From: Magnetococcales bacterium
GTDB taxonomy: Bacteria > Pseudomonadota > Magnetococcia > Magnetococcales > Magnetaquicoccaceae
Direction of reading: 5' to 3'
NCBI GenBank assembly: GCA_015231915.1
Contig: JADGAR010000039.1
Span: 1-35,365 of the forward strand
Length of the DNA stretch: 35,365 nt
Shown here: positions 1 to 8,578 of the stretch, piece by piece
Numbering within the stretch: the stretch's first letter is position 1
Layout of the letters: each line of letters begins with the position of its first letter
The notes under the pieces: generated by a model
What the model saw: only the letters and a program-made list of their open reading frames with translations
What the model was told of the DNA's origin: nothing
Databases searched by the model: none
Translations under genes and position numbers: made by a program

Positions 1-2241
1 GGTCATGGCCGCGCGCAGGGCCATCTGGGCGGTCTCCAGGTCACGGATCTCCCCCACCAGGATGACATCCGGATCCTGCCGCAGGATCGAACGGATGCCG
101 GAAGCGAAATCGAGCCGGATCGCCTCGTTGACCGAGGTCTGGAGGATATAGGGCATGGGATATTCCACCGGATCCTCCTGGGTCATGATGTTGCGTTCCC
201 GGGCGTTCAGGGAGGAGATCATGGAATAAAGGGTGGTGGTCTTGCCGCTGCCGGTCGGCCCGGTGACCAGGATGATCCCCTCCGGGGTGCTCATCATGTG
301 GTCCAGGATGACGCGATTGCGCGCCGAAAGGCCAAGGGCCTCCAAAGAGAGGATCCGCCTGGCCCGGTCCAGGACGCGCAGCACGAGGTTCTCGCCGTGC
401 AGGGTGGGCTGGCTGGAACAGCGGAAATCGATCATCGTGGCCCCGAAGGCCATGTCGAAGTGCCCGTCCTGGGGCAGGCGGGTCTCCGAGATGTCCATGC
501 CGGCCATCACCTTGAGCCGCACGGTGATGGCGGCCTGGAACTTCTGCGGCAGGGAACGCACCGGATGCAACACCCCGTCCAGGCGGTAGCGGATCTCCAG
601 AAAACCGGCCATGGGACCGAAATGGATGTCCGAAGCCTCCCGGCGGATGGCATCCACCAAAAGGGCGTTGACCAGCCGCACCACCGGATGGGTGAACTCG
701 CTGCCCCCGGACGAGAGGCTGGCGAGATCCACCTCGCCGCTTTCGATCTCGCGCAGGATGCCGTCCACCGAGAGTTCGAACCCGTAGAGCCGGTCGAGGG
801 CCTCGTTGATCCCGCTTTCGGTGGCCAGTTTCGAGGTGACCGTGACCCCGCTCGGGAGACGGGCCATCAGGCGATCCAGGGTGGGCATGTCCAGGGTGTT
901 GGTCATCGCCACCACCAGATGGCGTTCCCCGGGGGACCAGGAGACCGGAACCACGCCATGACGGCGGGCGAACTCCTTGGGAATGAGGTTGGCCATCTCC
1001 GGATCGAGGGTCACCTGGCGCAGATCGACGCTCTCCTGGCTGAGGACCTCCCCGAGCAGGTCGCGCATGCGGATTTCGCTCAGGAAACCCAGGGTGACCA
1101 GCACCTTGCCCAGGGGCTGGCGGGTGCGGTTCTGTTCGTTGAGGGCGATCTCCAGCTGGTCACGGCTGATGGCCCGCTGCTCCACCAGGATCTCTCCCAG
1201 CCGCCGGGCCGGCAGTGGCAAGGCTGCGTGCGCCCCCTCCGGGGTGGGGCCAGGCACAGTCAGGCGTTCGCGCAGCCAACCGGGCAGCCAGGGGCCGATG
1301 CCGGCAGCCGTGGCGACCGGATAGCCCGACTCCCCATGCCGACCGCGCATGAGCAGTCGGGCGTAGAGCAGATCGATCTCCCCGCCACCCTCGGGCAGGG
1401 GGCCGGCGCCAATGCGCCGCGCCACTTCCGAGACGCGCAGGGGATGATAACGCGCCAAAGGATCGTCGAAGGCGGCCAGACGCTCCGCGAGGATGGCGGC
1501 GTCGGCGTCGGGAAGGATGACGAAGGCGCTCAGGGCGGCCTCTCTGGGGAGCAGACGCAGACTGGCCAGATACATGCGCGTTCTGGCCACCTCGGTGCGG
1601 ATGGCCTCGGCGCGGGCCGCGGCATCGGCAGGCAGGCCGGGGATCATGCGGCCCAGGATGGTGCGGCCCTCGTGGAAGCAGACCTGGCGCTGTCCCTCGG
1701 CATTGAAATGGATCAGCACGGCACTGGCGGCCCGGATCGGGGTGGCCAGGCGCAGCAGGGCACGCGCCAGCAGCGGCACGGACCACAACCCGACCACGGG
1801 CAGACGGTGCTCGCGGGCCAGGCGGAGCCACGGTTCGATCCGCTCCGGCTGGGTCAGGCCACAAAAAAGCACCCGCTCATGACCGGGCTGGCCGCGTCCC
1901 TGGGACTCCGCCAGCCGGAAGGGCGTGGCGCGGAACAGCCGGCGCAGGCGGGTGTCGATCAGGTCGCGACGGTTGGTGCCCATCAGACTGGGGACCGTCT
2001 CCCGGTGCAGATCCTCCTCCTGGAGGTCGGCCAGAAACAAAACCGGGGCCGCCTTGTCCGCCAGGAAACGGGCCGCCTCCCGCGCCCCTTCCCCGGAGTT
2101 GGCGAAGCGGATCCGTTCGCCATGCCGCTCCCCATCCCAGCGCAACAAAGTGACTTGCCGGTCGTTGAGGATCGCCAGCCACTTCCGTCGCGCCAGACGA
2201 ATGGCCAGGGTTTGCGTGATTCGCGCCGTGAGCGTATGCAT
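1..2241 (-). CDS. GspE/PilB/MshE-family motor ATPase with extra N-terminal domain (3' end cut by window)
   Basis: A single stop-free frame of 747 codons runs from ATG at 2241 off the left edge, so the C-terminus is missing. Residues from about 346 form an MshEN domain starting RRLGEIL, with a second half-motif LGKVLVTLG; this domain binds c-di-GMP in MshE. The motor domain follows: Walker A GPTGSGKT at 661-668, an Asp/Glu box QEDPVEYP and Walker B DVILVGEIRD. It should hydrolyse ATP to drive pilin polymerisation or retraction at the inner membrane. Residues 1-340 are not part of standard GspE proteins and have the look of a PilM/MshI-type actin-like fold, which is inference. The ATG lies 75 nt after mshE, preceded by GGGGAGG at very short spacing. 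It is a paralogue of the adjacent mshE. The tetracysteine zinc site, if present, lies outside the window. Confidence 0.88.
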   Translation of the reverse strand, partial: MHTLTARITQTLAIRLARRKWLAILNDRQVTLLRWDGERHGERIRFANSGEGAREAARFLADKAAPVLFLADLQEEDLHRETVPSLMGTNRRDLIDTRLRRLFRATPFRLAESQGRGQPGHERVLFCGLTQPERIEPWLRLAREHRLPVVGLWSVPLLARALLRLATPIRAASAVLIHFNAEGQRQVCFHEGRTILGRMIPGLPADAAARAEAIRTEVARTRMYLASLRLLPREAALSAFVILPDADAAILAERLAAFDDPLARYHPLRVSEVARRIGAGPLPEGGGEIDLLYARLLMRGRHGESGYPVATAAGIGPWLPGWLRERLTVPGPTPEGAHAALPLPARRLGEILVEQRAISRDQLEIALNEQNRTRQPLGKVLVTLGFLSEIRMRDLLGEVLSQESVDLRQVTLDPEMANLIPKEFARRHGVVPVSWSPGERHLVVAMTNTLDMPTLDRLMARLPSGVTVTSKLATESGINEALDRLYGFELSVDGILREIESGEVDLASLSSGGSEFTHPVVRLVNALLVDAIRREASDIHFGPMAGFLEIRYRLDGVLHPVRSLPQKFQAAITVRLKVMAGMDISETRLPQDGHFDMAFGATMIDFRCSSQPTLHGENLVLRVLDRARRILSLEALGLSARNRVILDHMMSTPEGIILVTGPTGSGKTTTLYSMISSLNARERNIMTQEDPVEYPMPYILQTSVNEAIRLDFASGIRSILRQDPDVILVGEIRDLETAQMALRAAMT

Positions 2242-2316
2242 GGCCTCCCCGCAAGGTGAATACCGAACCAACGGACACGCGTGTGTGTCCGCCTCAATGG
2301 ATAACACGTCAACGGG

Positions 2317-4044
2317 TCAACCTTCAAGACGTTTGGACAGGTCCAGCACGCGGGTGATCTCTTCCAGGCTGGTGGCGCCGTCGATCACCCGGCGGATGCC
2401 GTCCTCGGCGATGGAGGAGATCCCCTTGCGGCGCGCCAGCTCGGCGATGGCGGTCTTGGCCGCCCCCTTTTCGATCAGGGCGTCGAAATCGTCGTCGATG
2501 CGGATCGCCTCCATGACGGTCATGCGGCCCTTGAAGCCGATGAATTGACATTTCGCGCAACCCACCGCCGTGCGGAGCATCACCTGGCTCTCCTCCTCCA
2601 GCCCCAGCAGACGGCGCTCCAGGGGGGTGGGGGCCTGGGCGCGCTTGCAGGCCGGACACAACACCCGCACCAGCCGCTGGCTGAGAATGCCGATGATGTT
2701 GCCGGACAGAATCTCCGCGCTGACCCCCATGTCGAGCAGACGCGGAAAGACCCCCAGCGCCGAGTTGGTGTGCAGGGTGCTGTAGACCTGATGCCCGGTC
2801 ATGGCCGCGCGCAGGGCCATCTGCGCCGTATCCTTGTCGCGGATCTCGCCCACCAGGATGATGTCCGGATCCTGCCGCAGCATGGAGCGGATCCCGTTGG
2901 CGAAATCGAGATTGGCCACCGGATTGACCGCCGTCTGCCGCACCATCTGCATGGGATACTCCACCGGATCCTCGAGGGTCATGATGTTGACCTGCTCGGT
3001 ATTGAGGTAGCTCAACATCGAATAGAGGGTGGTGGTCTTGCCGCTCCCGGTGGGTCCGGTGACCAGGATGATCCCCTCCGGCTTGGCCATCATCAGCTTG
3101 AGGGTCTTCAGGGTCTGTCTGGCCAGCCCCAGATCCTCCATGCGCATGATCCCCTTGTTGCGGTCCAGGACGCGCAGCACCAGGTTCTCGCCGAAGGTGG
3201 TGGGCTGGGAGGCCACGCGAAAGTCGATGGCCCGCGAGGCGATGTTGAAGGAAAACCGGCCATCCTGGGGGGAGCGGGTCTCGGCGATGTTCATCCCCGC
3301 CAGCACCTTGATCCGCACGACCATGCCGGAGAGATAATCCCGATGCAGGCTGCGCACCTCCGACAACACGCCGTCGATGCGGTAGCGGATCCGCACGAAG
3401 CCCATCTCCGGCTCGATGTGGATGTCCGAAGCGTCGCGATGCACGGCGTCCGTCAGGAGCATCTCCACCAGCCGGACCATGGGATGACTGAACTGCATGG
3501 CCTGGTCGGTGGAGAGATTCTCCAGATCGACGGCGCCGGTCTCCAGCTCACGGATGATCCCGTCCAGGGAGACCTCGACCCCGTAATATTTCTGAATCGC
3601 ACGGGCGATCTCGGTCTGACCGGCCAGCACGGTGCGAATGGTGATCCCGTCATGGATGTTGGCCTGGATCTTGTCGATCACCGCCACGTCCTGGGTGTCG
3701 GCCATGGCCAGGGTGAGGGTGGCGGTTCTGCCGTCCCAGTCCACCGGGAGCACCTGATGACGCTCCACCAGCCGCTTTGGCAACACGGCCAGAACCCGCG
3801 GGTCGAGCCGGGTATTGTCCAGATCCATGCTGGCCTGGCCCAGGGCGCTGCCCAGCAGGTCCCGCATCACCTGTTCGGGAATGAACCCCAGCTTGACGAT
3901 GATGCGTCCCAACTGCTCGCCGGTCTTCTTCTGCTCGGTGAGGGCGATGGCGAGCTTGTCGGGTGTGATGAGATCGGCCTCCAGGAGGATATCCCCCAGT
4001 CTGCGCCGGTTTTGAGGGGGGGCGGGGGGAGACGGTGCGCTCAT
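2317..4044 (-). CDS. mshE: MSHA pilus extension ATPase MshE
   Basis: 575 residues, the usual length for MshE/PilB. The N-terminus (RRLGDILLEADLITPDKL, then QLGRIIVKLGF) matches the two-part MshEN c-di-GMP-binding motif. The motor domain has Walker A GPTGSGKT at 330-337, LEDPVEYP, Walker B DIILVGEIRD, and two Cys pairs, CPAC (463-466) and CAKC (496-499), that form the zinc site typical of GspE/PilB. It powers assembly of the MSHA-type pilus from the cytoplasmic face of the inner membrane. The start at 4044 is chosen because its ATGA overlaps the mshN stop, the same coupling seen upstream in the operon; the reading frame stays open further upstream but that part is out of character (low-complexity Arg/Pro antisense to mshN). 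Confidence 0.95.
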   Translation of the reverse strand: MSAPSPPAPPQNRRRLGDILLEADLITPDKLAIALTEQKKTGEQLGRIIVKLGFIPEQVMRDLLGSALGQASMDLDNTRLDPRVLAVLPKRLVERHQVLPVDWDGRTATLTLAMADTQDVAVIDKIQANIHDGITIRTVLAGQTEIARAIQKYYGVEVSLDGIIRELETGAVDLENLSTDQAMQFSHPMVRLVEMLLTDAVHRDASDIHIEPEMGFVRIRYRIDGVLSEVRSLHRDYLSGMVVRIKVLAGMNIAETRSPQDGRFSFNIASRAIDFRVASQPTTFGENLVLRVLDRNKGIMRMEDLGLARQTLKTLKLMMAKPEGIILVTGPTGSGKTTTLYSMLSYLNTEQVNIMTLEDPVEYPMQMVRQTAVNPVANLDFANGIRSMLRQDPDIILVGEIRDKDTAQMALRAAMTGHQVYSTLHTNSALGVFPRLLDMGVSAEILSGNIIGILSQRLVRVLCPACKRAQAPTPLERRLLGLEEESQVMLRTAVGCAKCQFIGFKGRMTVMEAIRIDDDFDALIEKGAAKTAIAELARRKGISSIAEDGIRRVIDGATSLEEITRVLDLSKRLEG

Positions 4045-5423
4045 GATCCCGGCCCGGCCCGTTCCAGGATGGCGATGCGCCGCTTCACGCCCTGCTCGTC
4101 GAAGCCGGCCCCCCCGCGCACGGCCAGCGCCCGCAGGGCCTCCTGGTAGAAGCGCAGGGCGGTGCGTTCCTGGCCCATGCGATCCAGGCAGACCGCCAGA
4201 TTGAACACGATGTCCGGATTGTCCGGCTCCAGCCGGTAGGCAGAGAAGAAGGCCTGCTGGGCCTCTGGCCAGTTCCTTTGTTCCACGAGGAGATTGCCGA
4301 GGACGAAATGGAGGTGGACGGCGTTGGGCAGCTCCCCGATCAATTGCCGCAGGCGGCTCTCGACGCGCGCCGGATCGCCCCGGTCGGCCAGCGAGACCAG
4401 GCCGGCGATGGCCAGGCTGTCTTGCGGATTCTCCCGCAGGATGGACCGGTACAAGCCGGCGGCCTGCTCGTAGCGGGTCTCCCGGATCTCGACGGAGGCC
4501 AGGCTGGCCATGGCGGAATGGTTGTGGGGTTCGGCCTCGAGCACCGCCTCGAAGCGTTGCCGGGCCGTGGCCAGATCCCCGTTCAGAAAGGCCTGACGTC
4601 CCTCCCGCAGCCAGCGTGGGGCATGACTGGTGACTTCCGGTGGAGGGGGCAGCGGCTTTTCCCGTGGCGGTGGCGGGGGTTCGGGTGGCGGTTTGGGTGG
4701 CTCCGGACGCGGCTCCGGGACGTGGATGACAGGGGACGGTTCCGCAACGGCGGGTGGCGCGCTGGGGGGGGAAGGCGGCGGAGGCGACGGCGGAGGCTCG
4801 ACAACCGGCGCAGGAGGCGGCGCAGGAGGCGGTGCCGGGGCGGTTCCCCTGGCCACGGCGACGGGACGCGGCCCTGCCGGGGCAAGGCCATCCTCGAAGA
4901 GAAGCAGATAAAAATAACCGGCAGCACCCAAACCGCACACAAGCGCGATCCCACTGCCCACGATCCAGTGCAATCGTCGGGAACGACCCGGCGACACGCT
5001 CCCGCCCGGAGCGGGCGGAATGGGTGAGGACACGCGCAAGGAGGCGTCCGGCACGATCACCGGCTCAACGGTCGGGATCGGTACAGGCTCCTCGACGGGC
5101 ACAGACTCCTTGACCAGGGAGACCACCGCGATTTCGGGCAGGCCATCCGGGACGGGCGCTTGCCGGGGTTCGGGCAACACGCCGGCAGCCTCCTGTATGA
5201 CCGGGGGCGGCTCCAGGGCAGGCAGAGCGCTTTCCGGTTCCTCCTCCTCGACCCACTTGAAGGCCTCTGCGGGGATCCCCTCCCGCTCGTCCGGAATGAA
5301 GAGCAGCTCCAACCCGCTGACCGGGGACAGCCCGCTCGTCTGGCCCGACTCGGAGGCGACGTTTTTGCGGCCTCGTCCGGTCTCCGGTTCCGTCTCCTGA
5401 AGCGTGTCGAGGAGCAAACTCAT
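4041..5423 (-). CDS. mshN: MSHA biogenesis TPR protein MshN
   Basis: 460 residues. A cytoplasmic N-terminal part of about 150 residues is followed by one membrane segment (IVGSGIALVCGLGAAGYFYL), a long Pro/Ala/Glu-rich periplasmic linker with many PPP/PPEP runs, and a C-terminal half made of TPR repeats (for example FEAVLEAEPHNHSAMASLAS and YRLEPDNPDIVFNLAVCLD). This is the architecture of MshN, a structural pilus-assembly factor linking inner-membrane and secretin parts. The start at 5423 overlaps the mshL stop by ATGA; a slightly earlier in-frame codon at 5447 exists but would lose this coupling. Identification rests on architecture and on position between mshL and mshE; TPR identity is clearer than the orthologue assignment. 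Confidence 0.85.
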   Translation of the reverse strand: MSLLLDTLQETEPETGRGRKNVASESGQTSGLSPVSGLELLFIPDEREGIPAEAFKWVEEEEPESALPALEPPPVIQEAAGVLPEPRQAPVPDGLPEIAVVSLVKESVPVEEPVPIPTVEPVIVPDASLRVSSPIPPAPGGSVSPGRSRRLHWIVGSGIALVCGLGAAGYFYLLLFEDGLAPAGPRPVAVARGTAPAPPPAPPPAPVVEPPPSPPPPSPPSAPPAVAEPSPVIHVPEPRPEPPKPPPEPPPPPREKPLPPPPEVTSHAPRWLREGRQAFLNGDLATARQRFEAVLEAEPHNHSAMASLASVEIRETRYEQAAGLYRSILRENPQDSLAIAGLVSLADRGDPARVESRLRQLIGELPNAVHLHFVLGNLLVEQRNWPEAQQAFFSAYRLEPDNPDIVFNLAVCLDRMGQERTALRFYQEALRALAVRGGAGFDEQGVKRRIAILERAGPGS

Positions 5424-7141
5424 AGCAAGGAGCGGTCCCGTCGCCAATCCTGGGGCACCGGTCGATCCCGTTCCCGGTACATCTCGCCGTCGTGGGCGTT
5501 AAGCAGGGAGCGCGGCTCCGTCATGACCACGGGACGCAGAAAGACCACCAGCTCGCTCTTGATGACGGAGTCGTCACGATAACGGAACAGCCCGCCCACC
5601 AGGGGGAGTTCCGCCAACCCAGGCAGCCCGTCGGTGGATTTCTTGCGGGATTGTTCCATCAATCCCCCCATGACCGCCACATGCCCGTTGGGGACCCGCA
5701 ACACGGAATCCATCTCCTGCACCTGCACCACCGGCACCTGGGGCGGCACGAAGTTGATGGCATTGTTGAGGTTCAGGCGCAGGTTGGGATCGGGATTGTC
5801 CACCCATTTCTCCACCCTCTGGATGGTGGGACGGATGTTCAGGGTGATCACCTCGCTGTCGCTGATCTGCGGGGTGACCTGCATGATGAACCCCAGGGGC
5901 ACGGTGCGAATCTGGGTCTCGCTGGTCCCGGAGGTGCGCAGGGAGCCGTTCTCGTTGAACGTCGGCTCGGTGACCCGGATCTGGAAGTAGACCTCGTTGG
6001 TGGTCACCCGCAGGATGGCGGTCTGATTGTTGAGCACCGTGATGCGCGGCGAGGAGAGCACCTTGGTGGTCCCGAACTTGGCCAACAGGCGCAGGGTGGC
6101 CGACACGTCCCGGTGACCCAGGACATCGGACAGAAACGGCACCTTGGTCCGTTCCAGGGTCATTTTGCCGATGGGCGCGGTCCCCAGACGGTTGGCGATC
6201 ATCAATGAAGCATTGTTGGGATCCACGGCCCCGCTCGCCTTGATCATCGACCAGTCGATGCCGGACTGGTACTGGTCGGACAGACGCACCTCGGCCACGG
6301 TGGCCTCGATGAGCACCTGACGCTGGGCGCTGTGGACCACGTTGTCGATGAACTCCTGGATCTCCTGATGCTGGCGGGAGGTGGCCAGCACGCTGACCAC
6401 GCCGGTGGATTCGTTCCAGATGATCCGCTTGTTTTCCTCGCTCTTGCCGTCCTGCTTGTCCGCTTCCTTCTTCTCCTCGTGACCGAGGACCTCGTTGAGA
6501 TTGGCAATCAGGTTTTTCCAGAAGTCGAGGGTGGAGGAGGTGTCCAGCTTGACGGTGGAGCTGTTGTTGATGGCCGGGGCGTTGGCGCCGGTCGAGGCGA
6601 CGGTGGTGGCGACGGAGACATCGGACGCCATCTTGCGGGCCGCAGCGACGTAATCCACCCGATAGGTGCGGCGGTAGGGGGCATCCGGCTCGACCTGCAG
6701 GACGTTGTCCCGGATCTGGTAGCGCAGACTGACCTGCCGGGCGATGCGCTCCATGATCTTTGGCAGGGACTGGTCGATGGCGTTGAGGGTGACGTTGCCG
6801 GTGATGCCCGGCAGGATGTCCACGTTCATGTGGGCATCCCTGGCCAGGGCGAACAGCACCTCGCGCACCGGCAGATCCGTCACCACCACGGTATAGGTGG
6901 CTTGGGTCATCGGCTTGCCGGCGACCGTCCCCCCAGGCAGGAAGGGGGCGACCTTGACCGTGTCGGGGATGGACCCCGCCCGCTCATCGACAGCCTCGCC
7001 CCTGACCTCTTCCTGGACCGGAGGGGGGGCAGGCCGGGGGGCGCAGCCGAGGCCGATGGACAGCATCCCCGCGCCCGCAAGCGCCAGCCAGAGGGAAAAG
7101 GGCACACAACGACGCGTCGGAAAGGAAAACATGACGGTCAC
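5420..7141 (-). CDS. mshL: MSHA outer-membrane secretin MshL
   Basis: 573 residues. The N-terminus has a signal peptide ending around GLGC, a possible but non-ideal lipobox. Residues 80-160 form an STN/N0-type domain (VVVTDLPVREVLFALARDAH). The secretin core follows: QRQVLIEATVAEVRLSDQYQ, and the C-terminal gate/barrel region with GHVAVMGGLMEQSRKK, GLPGLAELPLVGGLFRY and SELVVFLRPVVM. These are hallmarks of the GspD/PilQ/MshL family that forms the outer-membrane channel through which the pilus exits. The start used is GTG at 7141, whose GTGA overlaps the mshM stop; ATG at 7132 is an alternative that removes three residues. Gene order M-L-N-E differs from the Vibrio order L-M-N-E. Confidence 0.94.
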   Translation of the reverse strand: MTVMFSFPTRRCVPFSLWLALAGAGMLSIGLGCAPRPAPPPVQEEVRGEAVDERAGSIPDTVKVAPFLPGGTVAGKPMTQATYTVVVTDLPVREVLFALARDAHMNVDILPGITGNVTLNAIDQSLPKIMERIARQVSLRYQIRDNVLQVEPDAPYRRTYRVDYVAAARKMASDVSVATTVASTGANAPAINNSSTVKLDTSSTLDFWKNLIANLNEVLGHEEKKEADKQDGKSEENKRIIWNESTGVVSVLATSRQHQEIQEFIDNVVHSAQRQVLIEATVAEVRLSDQYQSGIDWSMIKASGAVDPNNASLMIANRLGTAPIGKMTLERTKVPFLSDVLGHRDVSATLRLLAKFGTTKVLSSPRITVLNNQTAILRVTTNEVYFQIRVTEPTFNENGSLRTSGTSETQIRTVPLGFIMQVTPQISDSEVITLNIRPTIQRVEKWVDNPDPNLRLNLNNAINFVPPQVPVVQVQEMDSVLRVPNGHVAVMGGLMEQSRKKSTDGLPGLAELPLVGGLFRYRDDSVIKSELVVFLRPVVMTEPRSLLNAHDGEMYRERDRPVPQDWRRDRSLL

Positions 7142-8571
7142 CCGGTAGCCGGAGCAAAATCGAGCGCCAGTTTCCGCACCGTCAAGCGAAGGCGCTCCAT
7201 GGTGCGGATGCTGGGACCACCGGTTTTCACCTGTGCGGGCAGACGCGTCAGAAAGGTCGCGGCCTCCTCCCGGGAGGCGAAGGTATTCAGGTAAACCAGC
7301 AGTGAGCCGTCCTTGATCCGGAAGACATGCACCTCGACGGGGACGATGCCGGCCAGTTGCGCCTCCAGGCGTCTCAGGCCGGCGTCATCACGCAACTGCA
7401 TGAGCTGGATGGTCACCCGTTCGTGCGACGCGGCGGCCAGCCAGCGATGAGCGACCAGAATCCGCTCCCGCAGCGGATCGTTCGGCTTGAGATGGGGCGC
7501 AGAGGATGGAGCGGATGCGACCGGAAGCGGGGTGGCGTCATGAGACCGCCGGGCATCCGCAGGCATGGCCTGCTCCGGGGGAGACCCGACCGCTTGCCGC
7601 GCCACGGGTTGCGTTGCCTGCCCGCGCGCCGGAGGGAGCGGCTCCATGTCCCGGACGCCGCCCAGCGTGCCCAAGGCCCAGGCATGCCAGGCCATGCCAC
7701 CGACCAGCATCCCCACCACCCAGGTGGCCAGATGCATGGGTGAGGGCACTCCGGGCCAGCGCTCCTCGATCTCCTGCGCACGACCGACTCGCAGGACATG
7801 ACGGCAGGTCACGCGGTCGGCCTGTCGGGCGGCGGCGTCGGCCAGTGCCAGGTGGGCCAGATGATTGAGCCGCCGCAGGTCGCCCCGCGCCCGCCAATGC
7901 AGGGCGAACGCCGCGCAACGGGAGAGCAGCTCCACCCCGTCGCCTCCGGAGAGCCGCAGACGGTGATCCAGATAGTCGCGGGTCCGGGCGGGGGAAAAGG
8001 GATTCAGGGCGATCAGGGTGGTGAAGCGATCAAGAATTTGACGGGCTTCCGGGGCCGCCAGGCGCTGCTCCAGAGCGGGCAGGCCAAAGAGCACGAATTG
8101 CAAAAGCGGACTGGAGCCGGTCTCCAGATTGCCGAGCATGCGCATTTCGGCCAGGGTCTCCAGGGGGAGGCAGTGGGCATCGTCGATCAGGACCACGGCG
8201 CGCCGGCCTTGCCGCCGCAGCGCGACGAGCCGTTCCAGCAATTGCTGCCGATCCTCCAGTCCCTCCCCCCCGTCCCCGGTGGGGATGCGCCACTCCCGCA
8301 GGATGGCCCAGACCAGCTGACGCGGCGTCAGATCGGGGTGGAGCAGCAGCGCGACCTGCACGGTGGAGTGCAATTCCCGACACAGCACCCGGCAAAGCAT
8401 GGTCTTGCCGCTGCCTGCCGATCCGATCACCCGGCAAAAGCCCTCACCCGCCAGGATGGCCTGGCGCAGTCGGTCCACCTGTTTGCGACGCCCGTTGCCC
8501 GGAAAAAATCGGTGAATCTCTGGCGTGAGAGAAAACGGGTAACCGCGCAAGCGAAAATGATCCAGATACAT
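7138..8571 (-). CDS. mshM: MshM/ExeA-type AAA+ ATPase with periplasmic C-terminal domain
   Basis: 477 residues. The N-terminus MYLDHFRLRGYPFSLTPE is the typical opening of ExeA/GspA/MshM ATPases. Walker A is GSAGSGKT (50-57) and Walker B VVLIDDAH (126-133), followed by the AAA+ lid. A membrane segment lies near 268-288 (ATWVVGMLVGGMAWHAWALG), then a Pro-rich linker and a C-terminal domain (about 370-470, with VEVHVFRIKDGSLLVYLN) that resembles a SPOR domain, which would bind peptidoglycan. ExeA-type proteins remodel or bind peptidoglycan so the secretin can be inserted, which fits the overlap with mshL. It begins 7 nt after the stop of the upstream sensor-like gene, so the two are probably cotranscribed. 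Confidence 0.9.
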   Translation of the reverse strand: MYLDHFRLRGYPFSLTPEIHRFFPGNGRRKQVDRLRQAILAGEGFCRVIGSAGSGKTMLCRVLCRELHSTVQVALLLHPDLTPRQLVWAILREWRIPTGDGGEGLEDRQQLLERLVALRRQGRRAVVLIDDAHCLPLETLAEMRMLGNLETGSSPLLQFVLFGLPALEQRLAAPEARQILDRFTTLIALNPFSPARTRDYLDHRLRLSGGDGVELLSRCAAFALHWRARGDLRRLNHLAHLALADAAARQADRVTCRHVLRVGRAQEIEERWPGVPSPMHLATWVVGMLVGGMAWHAWALGTLGGVRDMEPLPPARGQATQPVARQAVGSPPEQAMPADARRSHDATPLPVASAPSSAPHLKPNDPLRERILVAHRWLAAASHERVTIQLMQLRDDAGLRRLEAQLAGIVPVEVHVFRIKDGSLLVYLNTFASREEAATFLTRLPAQVKTGGPSIRTMERLRLTVRKLALDFAPATG

Positions 8572-8578
8572 GTTGCCT

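Noticed and set aside
298-2259. Long plus-strand open frame (about 650 codons) opposite the motor ATPase
   Set aside because: It is a shadow of the minus-strand gene in GC-rich DNA: low-complexity composition rich in Gly, His, Gln and Asp, no recognisable domain, and the minus strand encodes clear ATPase motifs.
2545-4149. Long plus-strand open frame opposite mshE
   Set aside because: It mirrors the mshE codons, has no conserved motifs, and the mshE frame has full-length family features.
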